Positions 51,855 to 60,942 are shown, counted from the first letter of the stretch. The stretch: 64,000 nt of DNA from Bin87 sp965217175 (GCA_965217175.1 OZ244251.1:1364001-1428000); one strand, 5' to 3'. Program-made: numbers and translations. Notes: generated by a model from the sequence alone, not told the origin.

Positions 51855-52808
51855 TCAGGCGTCTCCACCGGCGGCGACGCCTTCGTTGTGGTGGTGGTGC
51901 GGCGTCACGTCTTCGGGCGACAAATGGGTGTGAGCCGCGGTATCGTGGTGGGTGTCGTCCGGCACAGTGGACAGTGGTTCACCGCCGTTCTGGTTCACCC
52001 AAAAGTGAGCGCTTTCGGCCACCAGCGTCATGCCGTGGAACTGGATTACCGGCATCTGGGCACCGTAAACTTCCTGGAGAATATGGGGGGTGATAACCCG
52101 GTGGGGCGGGCCGTCGGCCACGATGGCGCCGTTGAGGCACACGATCCGGGGCAGGTGCACGGCGACGGCATTGATCTCGTGGGTGGTCAGGATGATGGTT
52201 ACGCCGGCGTGATTCAGGTCGTGCAGCAGGTGCATCACGTCGTCCCGGGTTTTGACGTCCACGCCCGACGTAGGTTCGTCGAGCAGCAGCAGTTCCGGGT
52301 TGCTGATGAGAGCGCGGGCCAGAAAGACGCGTTGTTGCTGACCGCCGGACAGTTGCCGGATGTGCCGTTTGGCGAGATCGGCGATGCCCAGACGCTCCAT
52401 CATGTCGAAGGCCAGCTCGCGTTCGCGCCGGCGGTACCAGGGGAACCAGGCGTTGACCATGGTACGGCCCATCATGACCGTTTCTTCCACGGTGACCGGG
52501 AAGTTCCAGTCGATGGTTTCCAGCTGAGGTACATATCCCGCCCGGTTGCGACGGCTGCCGGGTTTGTCGTATACCCGGACGGAACCGGCCATCACCTCGG
52601 AAGCGCCGAGAACGGTGCGCAGCAAGGTGGTTTTGCCGGAGCCGCTGGGTCCCAGCAGGCCCACGAAATCGCCGGGCATGACGCGCAGATCGACGTCGCG
52701 AAGCACCGCAGCGCCGTTGTAACCCGCGGTTACGTTCTGGAGCTCAACGATGGGACGCGCATCCGGGTCAGGCCGGTGAAGGTGCTCAAGTTCGGGTGGG
52801 TGCAGCAT
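51855..52808 (-). CDS. znuC: Zinc ABC transporter ATP-binding protein (ZnuC-like)
   Basis: A 317-residue ATPase with Walker A GPSGSGKT (53-60), the family Q-loop region YVPQLETIDWNFPVTVEETV, signature LSGGQQQ (153-159) and Walker B LLLLDEP (173-179). The C-terminus is longer than in many ZnuC proteins and His-rich (THHDTAAHTHL, then PHHHHNEG), a likely metal-binding tail like the one on the MFS protein in this operon. The znuA stop lies 5 bp upstream of its ATG. Confidence 0.93.
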   Translation of the reverse strand: MLHPPELEHLHRPDPDARPIVELQNVTAGYNGAAVLRDVDLRVMPGDFVGLLGPSGSGKTTLLRTVLGASEVMAGSVRVYDKPGSRRNRAGYVPQLETIDWNFPVTVEETVMMGRTMVNAWFPWYRRRERELAFDMMERLGIADLAKRHIRQLSGGQQQRVFLARALISNPELLLLDEPTSGVDVKTRDDVMHLLHDLNHAGVTIILTTHEINAVAVHLPRIVCLNGAIVADGPPHRVITPHILQEVYGAQMPVIQFHGMTLVAESAHFWVNQNGGEPLSTVPDDTHHDTAAHTHLSPEDVTPHHHHNEGVAAGGDA

Positions 52809-52813
52809 AATGG

Positions 52814-53881
52814 CTACTGCGGGTAAACCGCGGCGGATGGGCCGTCAAAAACGGGGCTGACGTCGATATTTTCCAGGGCGGAGGCGTCGCCGCCCAGCGC
52901 GGGAACCATGATTTCGAGGTTGTTGACGACCAAACCGAGGTAGCTGTGGCGCGGGTCTCCGGGCGCGCCGGGCAGGTCGTCGTCGCTCAGCTCGTCGACG
53001 TAGGCGGCGCCGGATTCGGCGGCGATGGTTTCCATAACGTCGCTGTCAAAAACTTCCGAGCCAAATACGGCCGGGATCCCCTCGGATCTGATCTGCTGAA
53101 TCAGGTCGGCCACTTCGCGGGCGGAAGGTTCGGAGAAGTCGGACGGCTGCACTGCCCCAATCACGGTCATGCCGTATCGCCGGGCGAAGTAGGCCCATGA
53201 GTCGTGATAGGTCAACAGCTTGCGGTTACCCGACGGCACGGTGGCGATAATGGAAACGATGGCGGCGTCCAGATCGGCGATGCGAACGGCGAATTCGTCA
53301 TAGTTTCCGGAGTAATAGTCGGCGTTATCAGGGTCGCGCTCCGACATCGTGTCACGCATGACCTCGGCATACTTGAGGGCGAGAATGGGGTCGGGCCAGA
53401 GGTGCGGGTTGGGCTGTCCGTTCTCCTCGGGGAACGAAAAATCGAATTGCCACTCATCTTTTGAGGTGGTTTGATCGCCCAGCCTGACGATCATGGAACC
53501 GGGTTTCTGGTTGGTGCGGGCCAACTCGAGGGTAGGTTCTTCGAGGAACAGGCCGTTCAGGAACACCACGTCCGCATCGGCCAGTATGGCAGCGACCGAC
53601 GGGGCCGGCTCGAAAGAGTGGGAGTTGACTCCCTCCGGCACGATTCCCTGCAATCTGATACGGGTGCCGCCAATATTTTCGACGATGCTGGTGATGGGGG
53701 ACACAGTGGTTACGACCTTCAAAGTTTCAACGGCGGTTGCTTCCTGAGGGATGGCAGGGGAGGGTTCAGCGGCGCAGGCCACGGCGGACGTGATGGCAAC
53801 CACCACCGCCAGGACGATTATGACCGCACGCAACCTAATACTGTCTACTCGCCTGGCTCCCCAGGGTTGAACCGACTCCAC
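52814..53881 (-). CDS. znuA: Zinc ABC transporter substrate-binding lipoprotein (ZnuA-like)
   Basis: A 355-residue cluster A-I binding protein. The signal peptide ends in AVAC (Cys36). Metal ligands are visible at H88 (GVNSHSFEPAPS), H160 (NPHLWPDP) and H226 (YHDSWAYF), with an acidic fourth site in VDELSDDDLPG near 300. The His-rich loop typical of many ZnuA proteins is missing and replaced by an acidic segment (WQFDFSFPEENGQ). GTG at 53881 lies 6 bp after the zur stop. It delivers Zn, or possibly Mn, to ZnuB. Confidence 0.92.
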   Translation of the reverse strand: MESVQPWGARRVDSIRLRAVIIVLAVVVAITSAVACAAEPSPAIPQEATAVETLKVVTTVSPITSIVENIGGTRIRLQGIVPEGVNSHSFEPAPSVAAILADADVVFLNGLFLEEPTLELARTNQKPGSMIVRLGDQTTSKDEWQFDFSFPEENGQPNPHLWPDPILALKYAEVMRDTMSERDPDNADYYSGNYDEFAVRIADLDAAIVSIIATVPSGNRKLLTYHDSWAYFARRYGMTVIGAVQPSDFSEPSAREVADLIQQIRSEGIPAVFGSEVFDSDVMETIAAESGAAYVDELSDDDLPGAPGDPRHSYLGLVVNNLEIMVPALGGDASALENIDVSPVFDGPSAAVYPQ

Positions 53882-53887
53882 AGTGGA

Positions 53888-54322
53888 TCAACCTGATGCC
53901 ACCGATTGGCATTTTGAGCACGTGCCTCCGATGGTGAAGTTTTTCAGGTCGGGAGCGAACCCGAATTCCCGTTGCAGACGCTGGTTCAATTCGTCCAGGT
54001 AGCCGGGGCTGAGGGTCTGCACGGCGTCGCAATGGGAACAAACCATGTGGTGGTGCCGGTTGTGCTGGTCGGTCAGTTCGAAGTGCAATTTGTTGCCGAT
54101 GATGACTTCGGTAACAACGCCGACGCGTTTGAGCAGTTGCAGGGTGCGGTACACGGTGGCGAGGTCAACGTAGGGGTGCTGGGTTTTGACCTGAGTCCAT
54201 ACTTCGTCGGCCCCCACGTGGCCGGAACGACCGGCGACAATGTCCAGCACGGATAGACGCTGGGGTGTCATCCGGTAACCCTGGGAGCGCAAGCGATCGA
54301 CGGCGACTTCATGGCCAGACAT
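53888..54322 (-). CDS. zur: Fur-family regulator, probably Zur
   Basis: A 144-residue Fur-family repressor: a winged helix (GYRMTPQRLSVLDIVAG, then VDLATVYRTLQLLKRVGVV) and a dimerisation domain with HHHMVCSHCDAV. Two CxxC pairs (CSHC and CSKC) hold the structural zinc. As first gene of the znuACB operon it most likely senses zinc and represses its own operon when zinc is ample. A good promoter with an inverted repeat lies upstream. Confidence 0.92.
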   Translation of the reverse strand: MSGHEVAVDRLRSQGYRMTPQRLSVLDIVAGRSGHVGADEVWTQVKTQHPYVDLATVYRTLQLLKRVGVVTEVIIGNKLHFELTDQHNRHHHMVCSHCDAVQTLSPGYLDELNQRLQREFGFAPDLKNFTIGGTCSKCQSVASG

Positions 54323-54359
54323 GTTGCACCTGCTTTATTGCAATGATTTGCGGGAGCCA

Positions 54360-54394
54360 ATGATAGCACAATACACGGGAGTGTCAATGTATTG
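54360..54394 (-). promoter_or_regulatory. Promoter and candidate Zur operator of the zinc operon
   Basis: On the minus strand, TTGACA (54382-54387) and TATCAT (54360-54365) are 16 bp apart. An inverted repeat, CAATACA (54369-54375) and TGTATTG (54388-54394), spans the -35 box and spacer. A second small dyad GCAA-N4-TTGC (54340-54351) lies between the promoter and zur. Either could be the Zur box. Confidence 0.55.
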
Positions 54395-54429
54395 ACCACG
54401 CTCGGCGGGGTGTGAGCCAGTGAAGGGAA

Positions 54430-54438
54430 TGCTAGAAT
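54430..54438 (+). promoter_or_regulatory. Extended -10 promoter for the HAS-barrel/HerA genes
   Basis: TGCTAGAAT matches an extended -10 (TG-N-TATAAT type) 36 bp before the ATG at 54475. The -35 is weak. Confidence 0.4.
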
Positions 54439-54474
54439 CAGGGTGCTGATGAAGGTGCGGTACAACGGGACGAA

Positions 54475-55158
54475 ATGACCAATTTCAATGCAGATCGGGA
54501 CGATGCAGACCGGTACGATTCAGACCGGGACGATGCCGGCGGGGGCGACGGCGGCCGAAACAACGCGGTGCGGAAAGATCAAGCAGGTCTGCGGGTTGGC
54601 GAAGTGATGGAGTCTCACTCGGAGCGGGTGGTGGTGGAATGTTATGACCTGCACCAATCGCCGCCGTTGGGCACTCTGTTGCGAATCGGTTCGCCGCCGG
54701 TGTACGGGGTGGTTCGGGAGATTTGGAACGGTCCGGTTGATCCCGGCCGTCCGCTGACCCCGCGCGGGGCGGCTCTGGAAACCGAAGATGAGGTGTATTC
54801 CACCAATCCGCAGTTGACCGCTGTTTTGACCACACGCCTGACGGCGATGGTGGTGGGATACCGGGAAGGATCGGCCATACGCCAGGGTCTTCCGCCGCGC
54901 CCGCCAAACCTGCACTCGTTTGCGTTCATCAGCGGCGACGATGAAGGCGCTGAATTTGTCAGAGAATTCCGATTTTTGCCGTTGCTCCTGGCGGATCATT
55001 CGCCGGCTGCAGACCAGGCGTTGATTGCGTTTGTGCGCCGGTCGGCGGACGGGTTTGGGGATAAATCGGAGTTTTTGCTGCGGGTTGGTCGGGCGTTGGC
55101 CAGCGAACTGTCGCGAGACGGGATGAGGCTGCAGACGCTGTTGCGGGAGATGGCGTGA
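54475..55158 (+). CDS. HAS-barrel-like protein, probable HerA partner
   Basis: A 227-residue protein. The N-terminal 30 residues are an Asp/Arg repeat (ADRDDADRYDSDRDDAGGGD). A small beta-barrel follows: RVGEVMESHSERVVVECYDL, LLRIGSPPVYGVVREIW, resembling the HAS (HerA-ATP synthase) barrel. An alpha-helical C-terminus (AADQALIAFVRRSADGFGDK) follows. The assignment is by pattern only. It overlaps the HerA-like gene by one base (TGATG), so the two are made together and probably bind each other or share a DNA substrate. It is not NurA-like. Confidence 0.7.
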   Translation: MTNFNADRDDADRYDSDRDDAGGGDGGRNNAVRKDQAGLRVGEVMESHSERVVVECYDLHQSPPLGTLLRIGSPPVYGVVREIWNGPVDPGRPLTPRGAALETEDEVYSTNPQLTAVLTTRLTAMVVGYREGSAIRQGLPPRPPNLHSFAFISGDDEGAEFVREFRFLPLLLADHSPAADQALIAFVRRSADGFGDKSEFLLRVGRALASELSRDGMRLQTLLREMA

Positions 55159-56906
55159 TGGTGTCGAACGACGATGGCAGCAGGATCAACACGGGCCGAC
55201 GGTTTGATGAGATTGTCGCCGGCGGGAATGGGTCTGGCGCCCCCGGGTCTTTGGCGCGCCGACGCCGTTTGGGTGTCGTGGTGGGAGGTTCGCTGTCGGG
55301 TGGACTGGACGTTCGCATGGATGCGGCGGGCGACGCCACCGTGGAAGATGTCGACGTGGGTTCGTTCGTGACGATCCTTGGGAAGCGCAACCGTTACTTC
55401 GGAGTCGTTACGGACGTGGAATTGCGTACCGTCGATGATGGCGTGCGTCATTTCCCCCCGGCCAGTTCAGATGGCCTGCTGTTGGAGGTTTTGGCGGGGA
55501 CAATGGCTTACGGAATGTTGTCGGTCATGCCCAGCATGAGCGCCGCGCTGGATGACGCGGATCATGCGGCGCCGTCATCGGCCACGACGATACCGGAACA
55601 CTTTTCGCCCGTATTCGCAGCGTCCCAGGCCGACATCGACATGGTGTTCAGAGTGGAGACGGACGCGGGGTTTGACGTGGGTACCCCCCAGGGTATGGAG
55701 GCGGCAACGGTGCGGCTGGACCTGGCAACGCTGGCCAGCCGGTCGGTGGGCGTGTTTGGCGCGTCGGGTTCTGGCAAGACGTTTCTGGCGCGGATGCTGC
55801 TGGCCGGGCTGGTGAAGCAGGCTGAGTCGGTTTCGCTGGTTTTCGACATGGCGAACGAGTATGGCTGGCAGGGTCAGGACAACGACCGGCACAGCCAGGT
55901 GAAGGGGTTGAAGCAACTTTTCCCTGATCGGGTGGTTACTTTCACCCTGGACGAAGAGAGCACCAGGAGGCGCAGGATCCGTCCCGACGGTGTGGTTCGC
56001 ATTGGGTACGACGAGATCGAACCGGCAGACATAGAGGTGCTGCGCGAGGCAATGGGTCTGTCTGAGCTGGCGGCATCGGCGGCGTACAACCTGGAGCGGC
56101 ATTTTGCCGGGCAAAGCTGGTTGCAGGCGTTTGTGAATCTGACCGGGGCCGAGGTGAACGATCTGGCGGGCGAGATCGGCGTGAACGTATCGTCGCTGCG
56201 GGCGTTGCATCAGCGGCTGAGTGGTTGGCGGCGGTTCCAGTTTTGGGCGGACGGCGTCGGCGGGAACACGGCGGGGAGCATCGTGGAGCATCTGCAGCAT
56301 GGCAACCATGTTGTCCTGGAATTCGGACGGTACGGGGACAATACGGCGGCATACGTGCTGGTGAGCAATCTGCTGACGCGCCGGATTCATGCCGAGTGGG
56401 TGCGTCGGAAAGAACTTGCCGACGGAGGCCAGGGTTCAGAACCGCGCCCGCTGGTGATATTCGTAGAAGAGGCCCACAAATTCCTGACGCCGGCCGTGGC
56501 GTCGCAAACGATCTTCGGGACCATTGCCCGTGAACTCAGGAAGTACAATGTGACCCTGATGATCGTCGACCAGCGGCCGAGCGGCATCGATTCTGAGGTG
56601 ATGAGCCAGTTGGGTACCCGATTTTCGTGCAGCCTCAACGATGAGCGGGACATCAACGCAGTGTTGATGGGAGCGCAGGATTCGAATCAGTTGCGCCATG
56701 TGCTGGCGCGGCTGGATGCCAAGCAGCAGGCGCTGGTGTTCGGACATGCCGTTCCCATGCCGGTAGTGGTGAGGCCTCGCAACTACGATCAAAACTTCTA
56801 CGCCGACATGGCCCTGCCTCCGGATAACCGATCGAGCCTGGTGCTGTCGGAATCTGAAGAGGAACGGATGCAGCGCCAGATTGACGAACTGTTTCCGCCA
56901 GAATAG
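55158..56906 (+). CDS. HerA-like FtsK/VirB4-family ATPase (DUF87)
   Basis: A 582-residue protein. An N-terminal HAS barrel (about 38-90, RYFGVVTDVEL) is followed by a HerA/DUF87 ATPase core with Walker A GASGSGKT (201-208), the VFDMANEYGW motif after it, Walker B VIFVEEAH (433-440) and the DQRPSGID motif (471-478). HerA hexamers translocate along duplex DNA and usually work with the nuclease NurA in end resection, or in defence systems such as SIR2-HerA. No nuclease gene is adjacent; the partner here is the HAS-barrel protein. panC follows. Confidence 0.9.
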   Translation: MVSNDDGSRINTGRRFDEIVAGGNGSGAPGSLARRRRLGVVVGGSLSGGLDVRMDAAGDATVEDVDVGSFVTILGKRNRYFGVVTDVELRTVDDGVRHFPPASSDGLLLEVLAGTMAYGMLSVMPSMSAALDDADHAAPSSATTIPEHFSPVFAASQADIDMVFRVETDAGFDVGTPQGMEAATVRLDLATLASRSVGVFGASGSGKTFLARMLLAGLVKQAESVSLVFDMANEYGWQGQDNDRHSQVKGLKQLFPDRVVTFTLDEESTRRRRIRPDGVVRIGYDEIEPADIEVLREAMGLSELAASAAYNLERHFAGQSWLQAFVNLTGAEVNDLAGEIGVNVSSLRALHQRLSGWRRFQFWADGVGGNTAGSIVEHLQHGNHVVLEFGRYGDNTAAYVLVSNLLTRRIHAEWVRRKELADGGQGSEPRPLVIFVEEAHKFLTPAVASQTIFGTIARELRKYNVTLMIVDQRPSGIDSEVMSQLGTRFSCSLNDERDINAVLMGAQDSNQLRHVLARLDAKQQALVFGHAVPMPVVVRPRNYDQNFYADMALPPDNRSSLVLSESEEERMQRQIDELFPPE

Positions 56907-56964
56907 TGCATATCAGGTCAGTCGTCAGCCACTGCCGAGATGGCCCCGGAGAGATGCGGCCGAA

Positions 56965-57819
56965 ATGAAGATAATAAGGACGTGCGCAGAAATGGCGGCG
57001 CTTTGCAGGGATGTTCAGCGTCCGCTCGGGCTCGTGCCGACCATGGGCGCCCTGCACGACGGTCACCTGTCGTTGACTCGGCGGGCGCGGGCGGATAGCG
57101 CAACGATGGCGGTGTCCATTTTCGTCAATCCAACACAGTTTGGAGCCGGGGAGGATTTCAACAGTTACCCGCGCAGTTTCGAGCGAGACCTGGATTTGCT
57201 GGCCGAACAGGGAACCGACCTGGTATTTGCGCCCCCTCCTGAGGAAGTTTATCCCGACGGCTTTGATACCTGGATCGAACCTGGATCAGTTACGGAAGGC
57301 CAGGAAGGGGAAGCGCGACCGGGTCATTTCAAAGGCGTGGCGACCGTGGTGGCCAAGTTGTTTTCCATCGTGAGGGCCGACCGGGCGTACTTCGGCCAGA
57401 AGGATGGGCAGCAGGTGGCCGTGATCCGGCGCATGGCCCAGGACCTCAATTTGGGTGTAGAGGTGGTTACGATGCCCACGATTCGGGAAGCGGACGGGCT
57501 GGCGTTAAGCAGCCGAAACGCCTACCTCACTACCGATCAACGCCAGGCGGCGCCGGTGATTTACCGGGCTCTGTGCGCGGCGCAGGAGCTTTGGCGTGGG
57601 GGAGAGCAGGACGCCGGGAGATTGCGGGCAGCGGCGATGGCGGTGTTGCAAGCCGAGCCGATGTTGGAATTGGTAGATTACGTCAGCGTCGTGGATGCAG
57701 ACAGTATGGCGCCGGTGGAACGGGCGGATACATCTGGCGGACGCCGGGTGATGGTAGCAGTGGCCGCTAAATTGGGGCAACCCCGCCTGATTGATAACAT
57801 AATATTGGGAGACGGATAA
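56965..57819 (+). CDS. panC: Pantothenate synthetase
   Basis: A 284-residue PanC that joins pantoate and beta-alanine with ATP to give pantothenate for CoA. Motifs are PTMGALHDGHLSL (25-37, HIGH-like), VSIFVNPTQFGAGEDF, RPGHFKGVATVVAKLF and ADGLALSSRNAYL (KMSKS-like). The ATG at 56965 matches the family start (KIIRTCAEMAAL); an upstream frame to 56881 overlaps herA and is rejected. It sits 58 bp after the HerA gene. No panB or panD is in the window. Confidence 0.95.
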   Translation: MKIIRTCAEMAALCRDVQRPLGLVPTMGALHDGHLSLTRRARADSATMAVSIFVNPTQFGAGEDFNSYPRSFERDLDLLAEQGTDLVFAPPPEEVYPDGFDTWIEPGSVTEGQEGEARPGHFKGVATVVAKLFSIVRADRAYFGQKDGQQVAVIRRMAQDLNLGVEVVTMPTIREADGLALSSRNAYLTTDQRQAAPVIYRALCAAQELWRGGEQDAGRLRAAAMAVLQAEPMLELVDYVSVVDADSMAPVERADTSGGRRVMVAVAAKLGQPRLIDNIILGDG

Positions 57820-57858
57820 CCGGATACCCCGCTCCCAAAGTCATCCCCGCAATGGGAT

Positions 57859-58857
57859 TCAGGACTGGGTAAGTTCGCGGACGGTTTCCATGAGGGCGGG
57901 AATAACCTTTTCCCAATCGCCAACAACGCCGTAACGGGCTTCCTTGAAGATGTTGGCGTCGGCGTCGCGGTTGATGGCGACGATGGCTTTGGAACCGCTG
58001 CAACCGGCCATGTGCTGGCTGGCTCCGGAGATTGCGACCGTGATGTAGAGATCCGGGGTGATGGTTTTGCCGGTGAGCCCTACCTGTTGATTGGCCGGAA
58101 CCCAGCCGGAGTCCACGGCGGCGCGAGAGGCGCCAACCGCGCCACCGAGCAGGTTGGCCAGTTCTTCCAGTTGGGAGAAGGGTTCGGGTCCGCCGAGACC
58201 GCGCCCGCCGGACACGACTATCCGGGCGTCCTCCAGCTTGATCCCTACCGCTTGTTCCTTGACAACGTCGACGACGCGGGTTTTGGCATCGGAAGGATCG
58301 ATGTCCACCGGGAACGCGATCACATTCCCGGTCCGTGCGGCATCGGCATCGAGGGGTTCGTAGGTCTTGGGACGCAGCGCGGCGATTTGAGGCGTTTGGG
58401 TGCAGCTGACCACCGCAACGGCGCTGCCACCATAGACGGGACGATTTGCCAGCAAGCGACCGGTGCTGGCATCGACGGACACTTCGAGGCAGTCCTGGGC
58501 GAGACCCACTCCCAGGCGGAATGCCAGCCGGGGCGCCAACTCGCGTCCCTCGTTATTGCGGGCAATCAGGATGATCCCAGGGTTGCTTTCGTTGGCTACG
58601 GTCTGCATCGCAGTGACGTAATGATCTGGATGGTATTCGGCCAGTGTGGGATTTGTCACCGCCAGCACCTTGTCGGCGCCGTGGGCGATGGCCTGTTGGG
58701 GAGCGTCGGCAACGTCGGCGCCCAACAGTGCGATGGTGAGTTCCTGGCCCAGGCTGTCGGCCAGGGAGCGGCCGGCGGAAAGCAGTTCCTGCGCGGTAGA
58801 AGCCAGCTGTCCCTCGGGGGCGTCCCCGAAAACCAGGATTCCGGTAGCGTCTGCCAT
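57859..58857 (-). CDS. etfA: Electron transfer flavoprotein, alpha subunit
   Basis: A 332-residue ETF alpha. The C-terminal FAD domain has VVSGGRGLGGPEPF, GASRAAVDSGWVPANQQVGLTG, ITVAISGASQHMAGCSG and IVAINRDADANIFKEARYGV. With ETF beta it forms the soluble dimer that passes electrons from acyl-CoA or other flavin dehydrogenases to the quinone pool. It lies 33 bp after etfB on the minus strand. No ETF:quinone oxidoreductase is in the window. Confidence 0.95.
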   Translation of the reverse strand: MADATGILVFGDAPEGQLASTAQELLSAGRSLADSLGQELTIALLGADVADAPQQAIAHGADKVLAVTNPTLAEYHPDHYVTAMQTVANESNPGIILIARNNEGRELAPRLAFRLGVGLAQDCLEVSVDASTGRLLANRPVYGGSAVAVVSCTQTPQIAALRPKTYEPLDADAARTGNVIAFPVDIDPSDAKTRVVDVVKEQAVGIKLEDARIVVSGGRGLGGPEPFSQLEELANLLGGAVGASRAAVDSGWVPANQQVGLTGKTITPDLYITVAISGASQHMAGCSGSKAIVAINRDADANIFKEARYGVVGDWEKVIPALMETVRELTQS

Positions 58858-58890
58858 TAGTGTCTCCGTAGGATGAATGAGGTTTGGGGA

Positions 58891-59691
58891 CTAGATCAGG
58901 CGGTCTTCGCGGAGGCGAAGGGCCAGTTTGCGGGCTGCATCGGCGTCGTCATCGCCCTCTATGAGTTCGCATGCCTGATCGCGCTGGGGGACGAAGAGGT
59001 CGTGAAGAGTGATGCGCGGTTCCAAACGATCGGGGGCGATGTCCAGGTCGCCGGCGGTCCACACGGTAGGTCGCTTTCGAGTGGCGGCCATGATGCCCCG
59101 CAGAGTGGGGTAACGAGGTTGTCCCAGCTCGTTGCTGACGGTTACCAATGCCGGCAGTTGGGCTTCTACCACGTCGTAACCATCGGGCGCCAGACGCTCC
59201 ACGATTACCTTGCCGTCCTGAACGTCTACTTTTTTCCCCAGGGTTATGCAGGCCATGCCCAGGGTTTCGGCGACTCCCAGGGGGACCTGAGCGTTGTCCC
59301 AATCAGACGCCTGGCGCCCGCAGATGATGAGGTCGAAACCGCCGAGTTTGTTGATGGCGGCGGTCAGCATTTGCACCGTGAGGAATGCGTCAATGGTATT
59401 GCTGAAGGAGTCGTCCTGCAGCAGGATGAGTTCGTCGGCTCCCATGGAAAGGGGTTTTTTCATGACGTCGAGGGCGAAGGCCGTACCGGAGGAGATGACG
59501 GTGATGTTGGCGCCCTGGGCGTCTTTGATCCGTAGCGCAGCTTCCACGGCGTTTTCGTCGAAACCGTTGACCACCGGCGGTATGTTGGGCGGGGGAACCA
59601 CCCGCATGGAGTCGGCGTCGATCCGGAACGCAGCGGCTGGCATTTCAGGGTCGACGACCTGTTTGGCGAGCACGCAAATATTGACGGGCAT
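58891..59691 (-). CDS. etfB: Electron transfer flavoprotein, beta subunit
   Basis: A 266-residue ETF beta. PVNICVLAKQVVDPEMP opens the domain, NGFDENAVEAALRIKD and DLIICGRQASDWDNAQVPLG are the AMP-binding landmarks, and GIMAATRKRPTVW lies near the signature. GAGGAG stands about 11 nt before the ATG at 59691; an upstream extension to 59745 is not family-like. It is the first gene of etfBA. The 210-bp stretch 59692-59901 upstream shows no clear gene. Confidence 0.95.
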   Translation of the reverse strand: MPVNICVLAKQVVDPEMPAAAFRIDADSMRVVPPPNIPPVVNGFDENAVEAALRIKDAQGANITVISSGTAFALDVMKKPLSMGADELILLQDDSFSNTIDAFLTVQMLTAAINKLGGFDLIICGRQASDWDNAQVPLGVAETLGMACITLGKKVDVQDGKVIVERLAPDGYDVVEAQLPALVTVSNELGQPRYPTLRGIMAATRKRPTVWTAGDLDIAPDRLEPRITLHDLFVPQRDQACELIEGDDDADAARKLALRLREDRLI

Positions 59692-59901
59692 GGGGGAACC
59701 AATCTCCTCGTGGGAATCAGGATAAGGCCATGTGAAAGTTATCACTAGCCCATGAGACTGTCAATTGAAGTGTTCTCCGCGCGGCCGTTGTGAACACGCT
59801 CCGGCGATCTCGCGGTGCGCGCCGCCGACCGGGACGCGATGGCCGGTTTACACCCGGACGAACGAAGCGTTACGCGGGAAAATATGAAGATTGCGAAAGG
59901 G

Positions 59902-60909
59902 TCAGATTTCGCGAAACACGGGTTCGGGCTCTTCGAGATAGAAGTTGTTGGCCCAGAGATCGTCGATGATGGCCTGGTCGCCTTCGGAGATGGGCGGGGT
60001 ATCCACCGCGTCGGAGTACTCCTTGAGCTCTTCCAGCGTGGTGAAGTTGGGCAGGACGCTGGTGATGGTGGGTTGGTTCAGCACGAATTGAATGGCGGCC
60101 TGGCTCATGGTGCGTCCAACATCTTCGCCGGCGAGGAACTTTACCTGGTCAACCTTTACCAACGCCTCGCTGAGCCATTGGTGCCGTCGAAATGAGCGGT
60201 GGTCGGACTCGTCGAACTCGGGTGGAGCATCGTAGCGTCCGGTGAGGGCCTCCGAGGCGTGGGGCACCCGCGACAGGAGTCCCACCTCTTCTTTGGCGGC
60301 GATGGGGAAGAAGTCCTTTGCCGGGTCCTGCTCCAGGATGCTGTAGATAATCTGGATGCTGTTGACGTGGCGCTCTTCCATGCTGAGCTGGCCTTCCTCA
60401 AACCAGCCGATATCGGGGCCGAGGGCAGAGCCGTAGAATCGTATTTTGCCCTCGTGCTTGAGGTCCTCCAGAGTTTCGAATACTTCGTCGCTTTCGATGG
60501 CAGGGACGCGAGGGTTATGCAGCTGGTAGAGGTCGATATAGTCGGTGTTCAGGCGGCGAAGGGACTGCTCGCAGGCGAACCGGATGAACTCGGGCTCGAA
60601 TTTCTGGGGGCGCTCCTGGTGGCCGATGCGGGGCGTGGTGGTGTCGTAGAAGTCGTAGCCGAACTTGGTGGCGATGATCATTTCATGTCGGCGGTGACCC
60701 ATGAACTTGGCGAGCACCTCTTCGCCGTAGCCCTCGCCGTAGGTGTCGGCGGTATCGAAGAAGTTGATGCCGAGTTCCAGGGCCTCTTCGAGCAGGCTGC
60801 GGCGCGTCTCTTCGGGGATAAGGCCCCACCAGTTGGTGGCCACGGTCCAGACACCAAAGCCAACTTCGGATAGGAGCAGGTCGGTACGGGGAAGGTTGCG
60901 GTATTTCAT
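59902..60909 (-). CDS. Aldo/keto reductase
   Basis: A 335-residue AKR-fold oxidoreductase. The catalytic tetrad is visible as Asp and Tyr in FDTADTYGEGYGEE, Lys in IIATKFGYDF and His in YQLHNPRV. It uses NADPH to reduce carbonyls in the cytosol; members of this general-stress/YajO-like branch have broad substrates. The ATG at 60909 (KYRNLPRTDLLLSEVGFG) matches the family. It begins 33 bp after the truncated AIPR-like gene. Confidence 0.93.
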   Translation of the reverse strand: MKYRNLPRTDLLLSEVGFGVWTVATNWWGLIPEETRRSLLEEALELGINFFDTADTYGEGYGEEVLAKFMGHRRHEMIIATKFGYDFYDTTTPRIGHQERPQKFEPEFIRFACEQSLRRLNTDYIDLYQLHNPRVPAIESDEVFETLEDLKHEGKIRFYGSALGPDIGWFEEGQLSMEERHVNSIQIIYSILEQDPAKDFFPIAAKEEVGLLSRVPHASEALTGRYDAPPEFDESDHRSFRRHQWLSEALVKVDQVKFLAGEDVGRTMSQAAIQFVLNQPTITSVLPNFTTLEELKEYSDAVDTPPISEGDQAIIDDLWANNFYLEEPEPVFREI

Positions 60910-60942
60910 GGTGGGTTTTCCTTGTTGGGGCGTTGCGATGAT

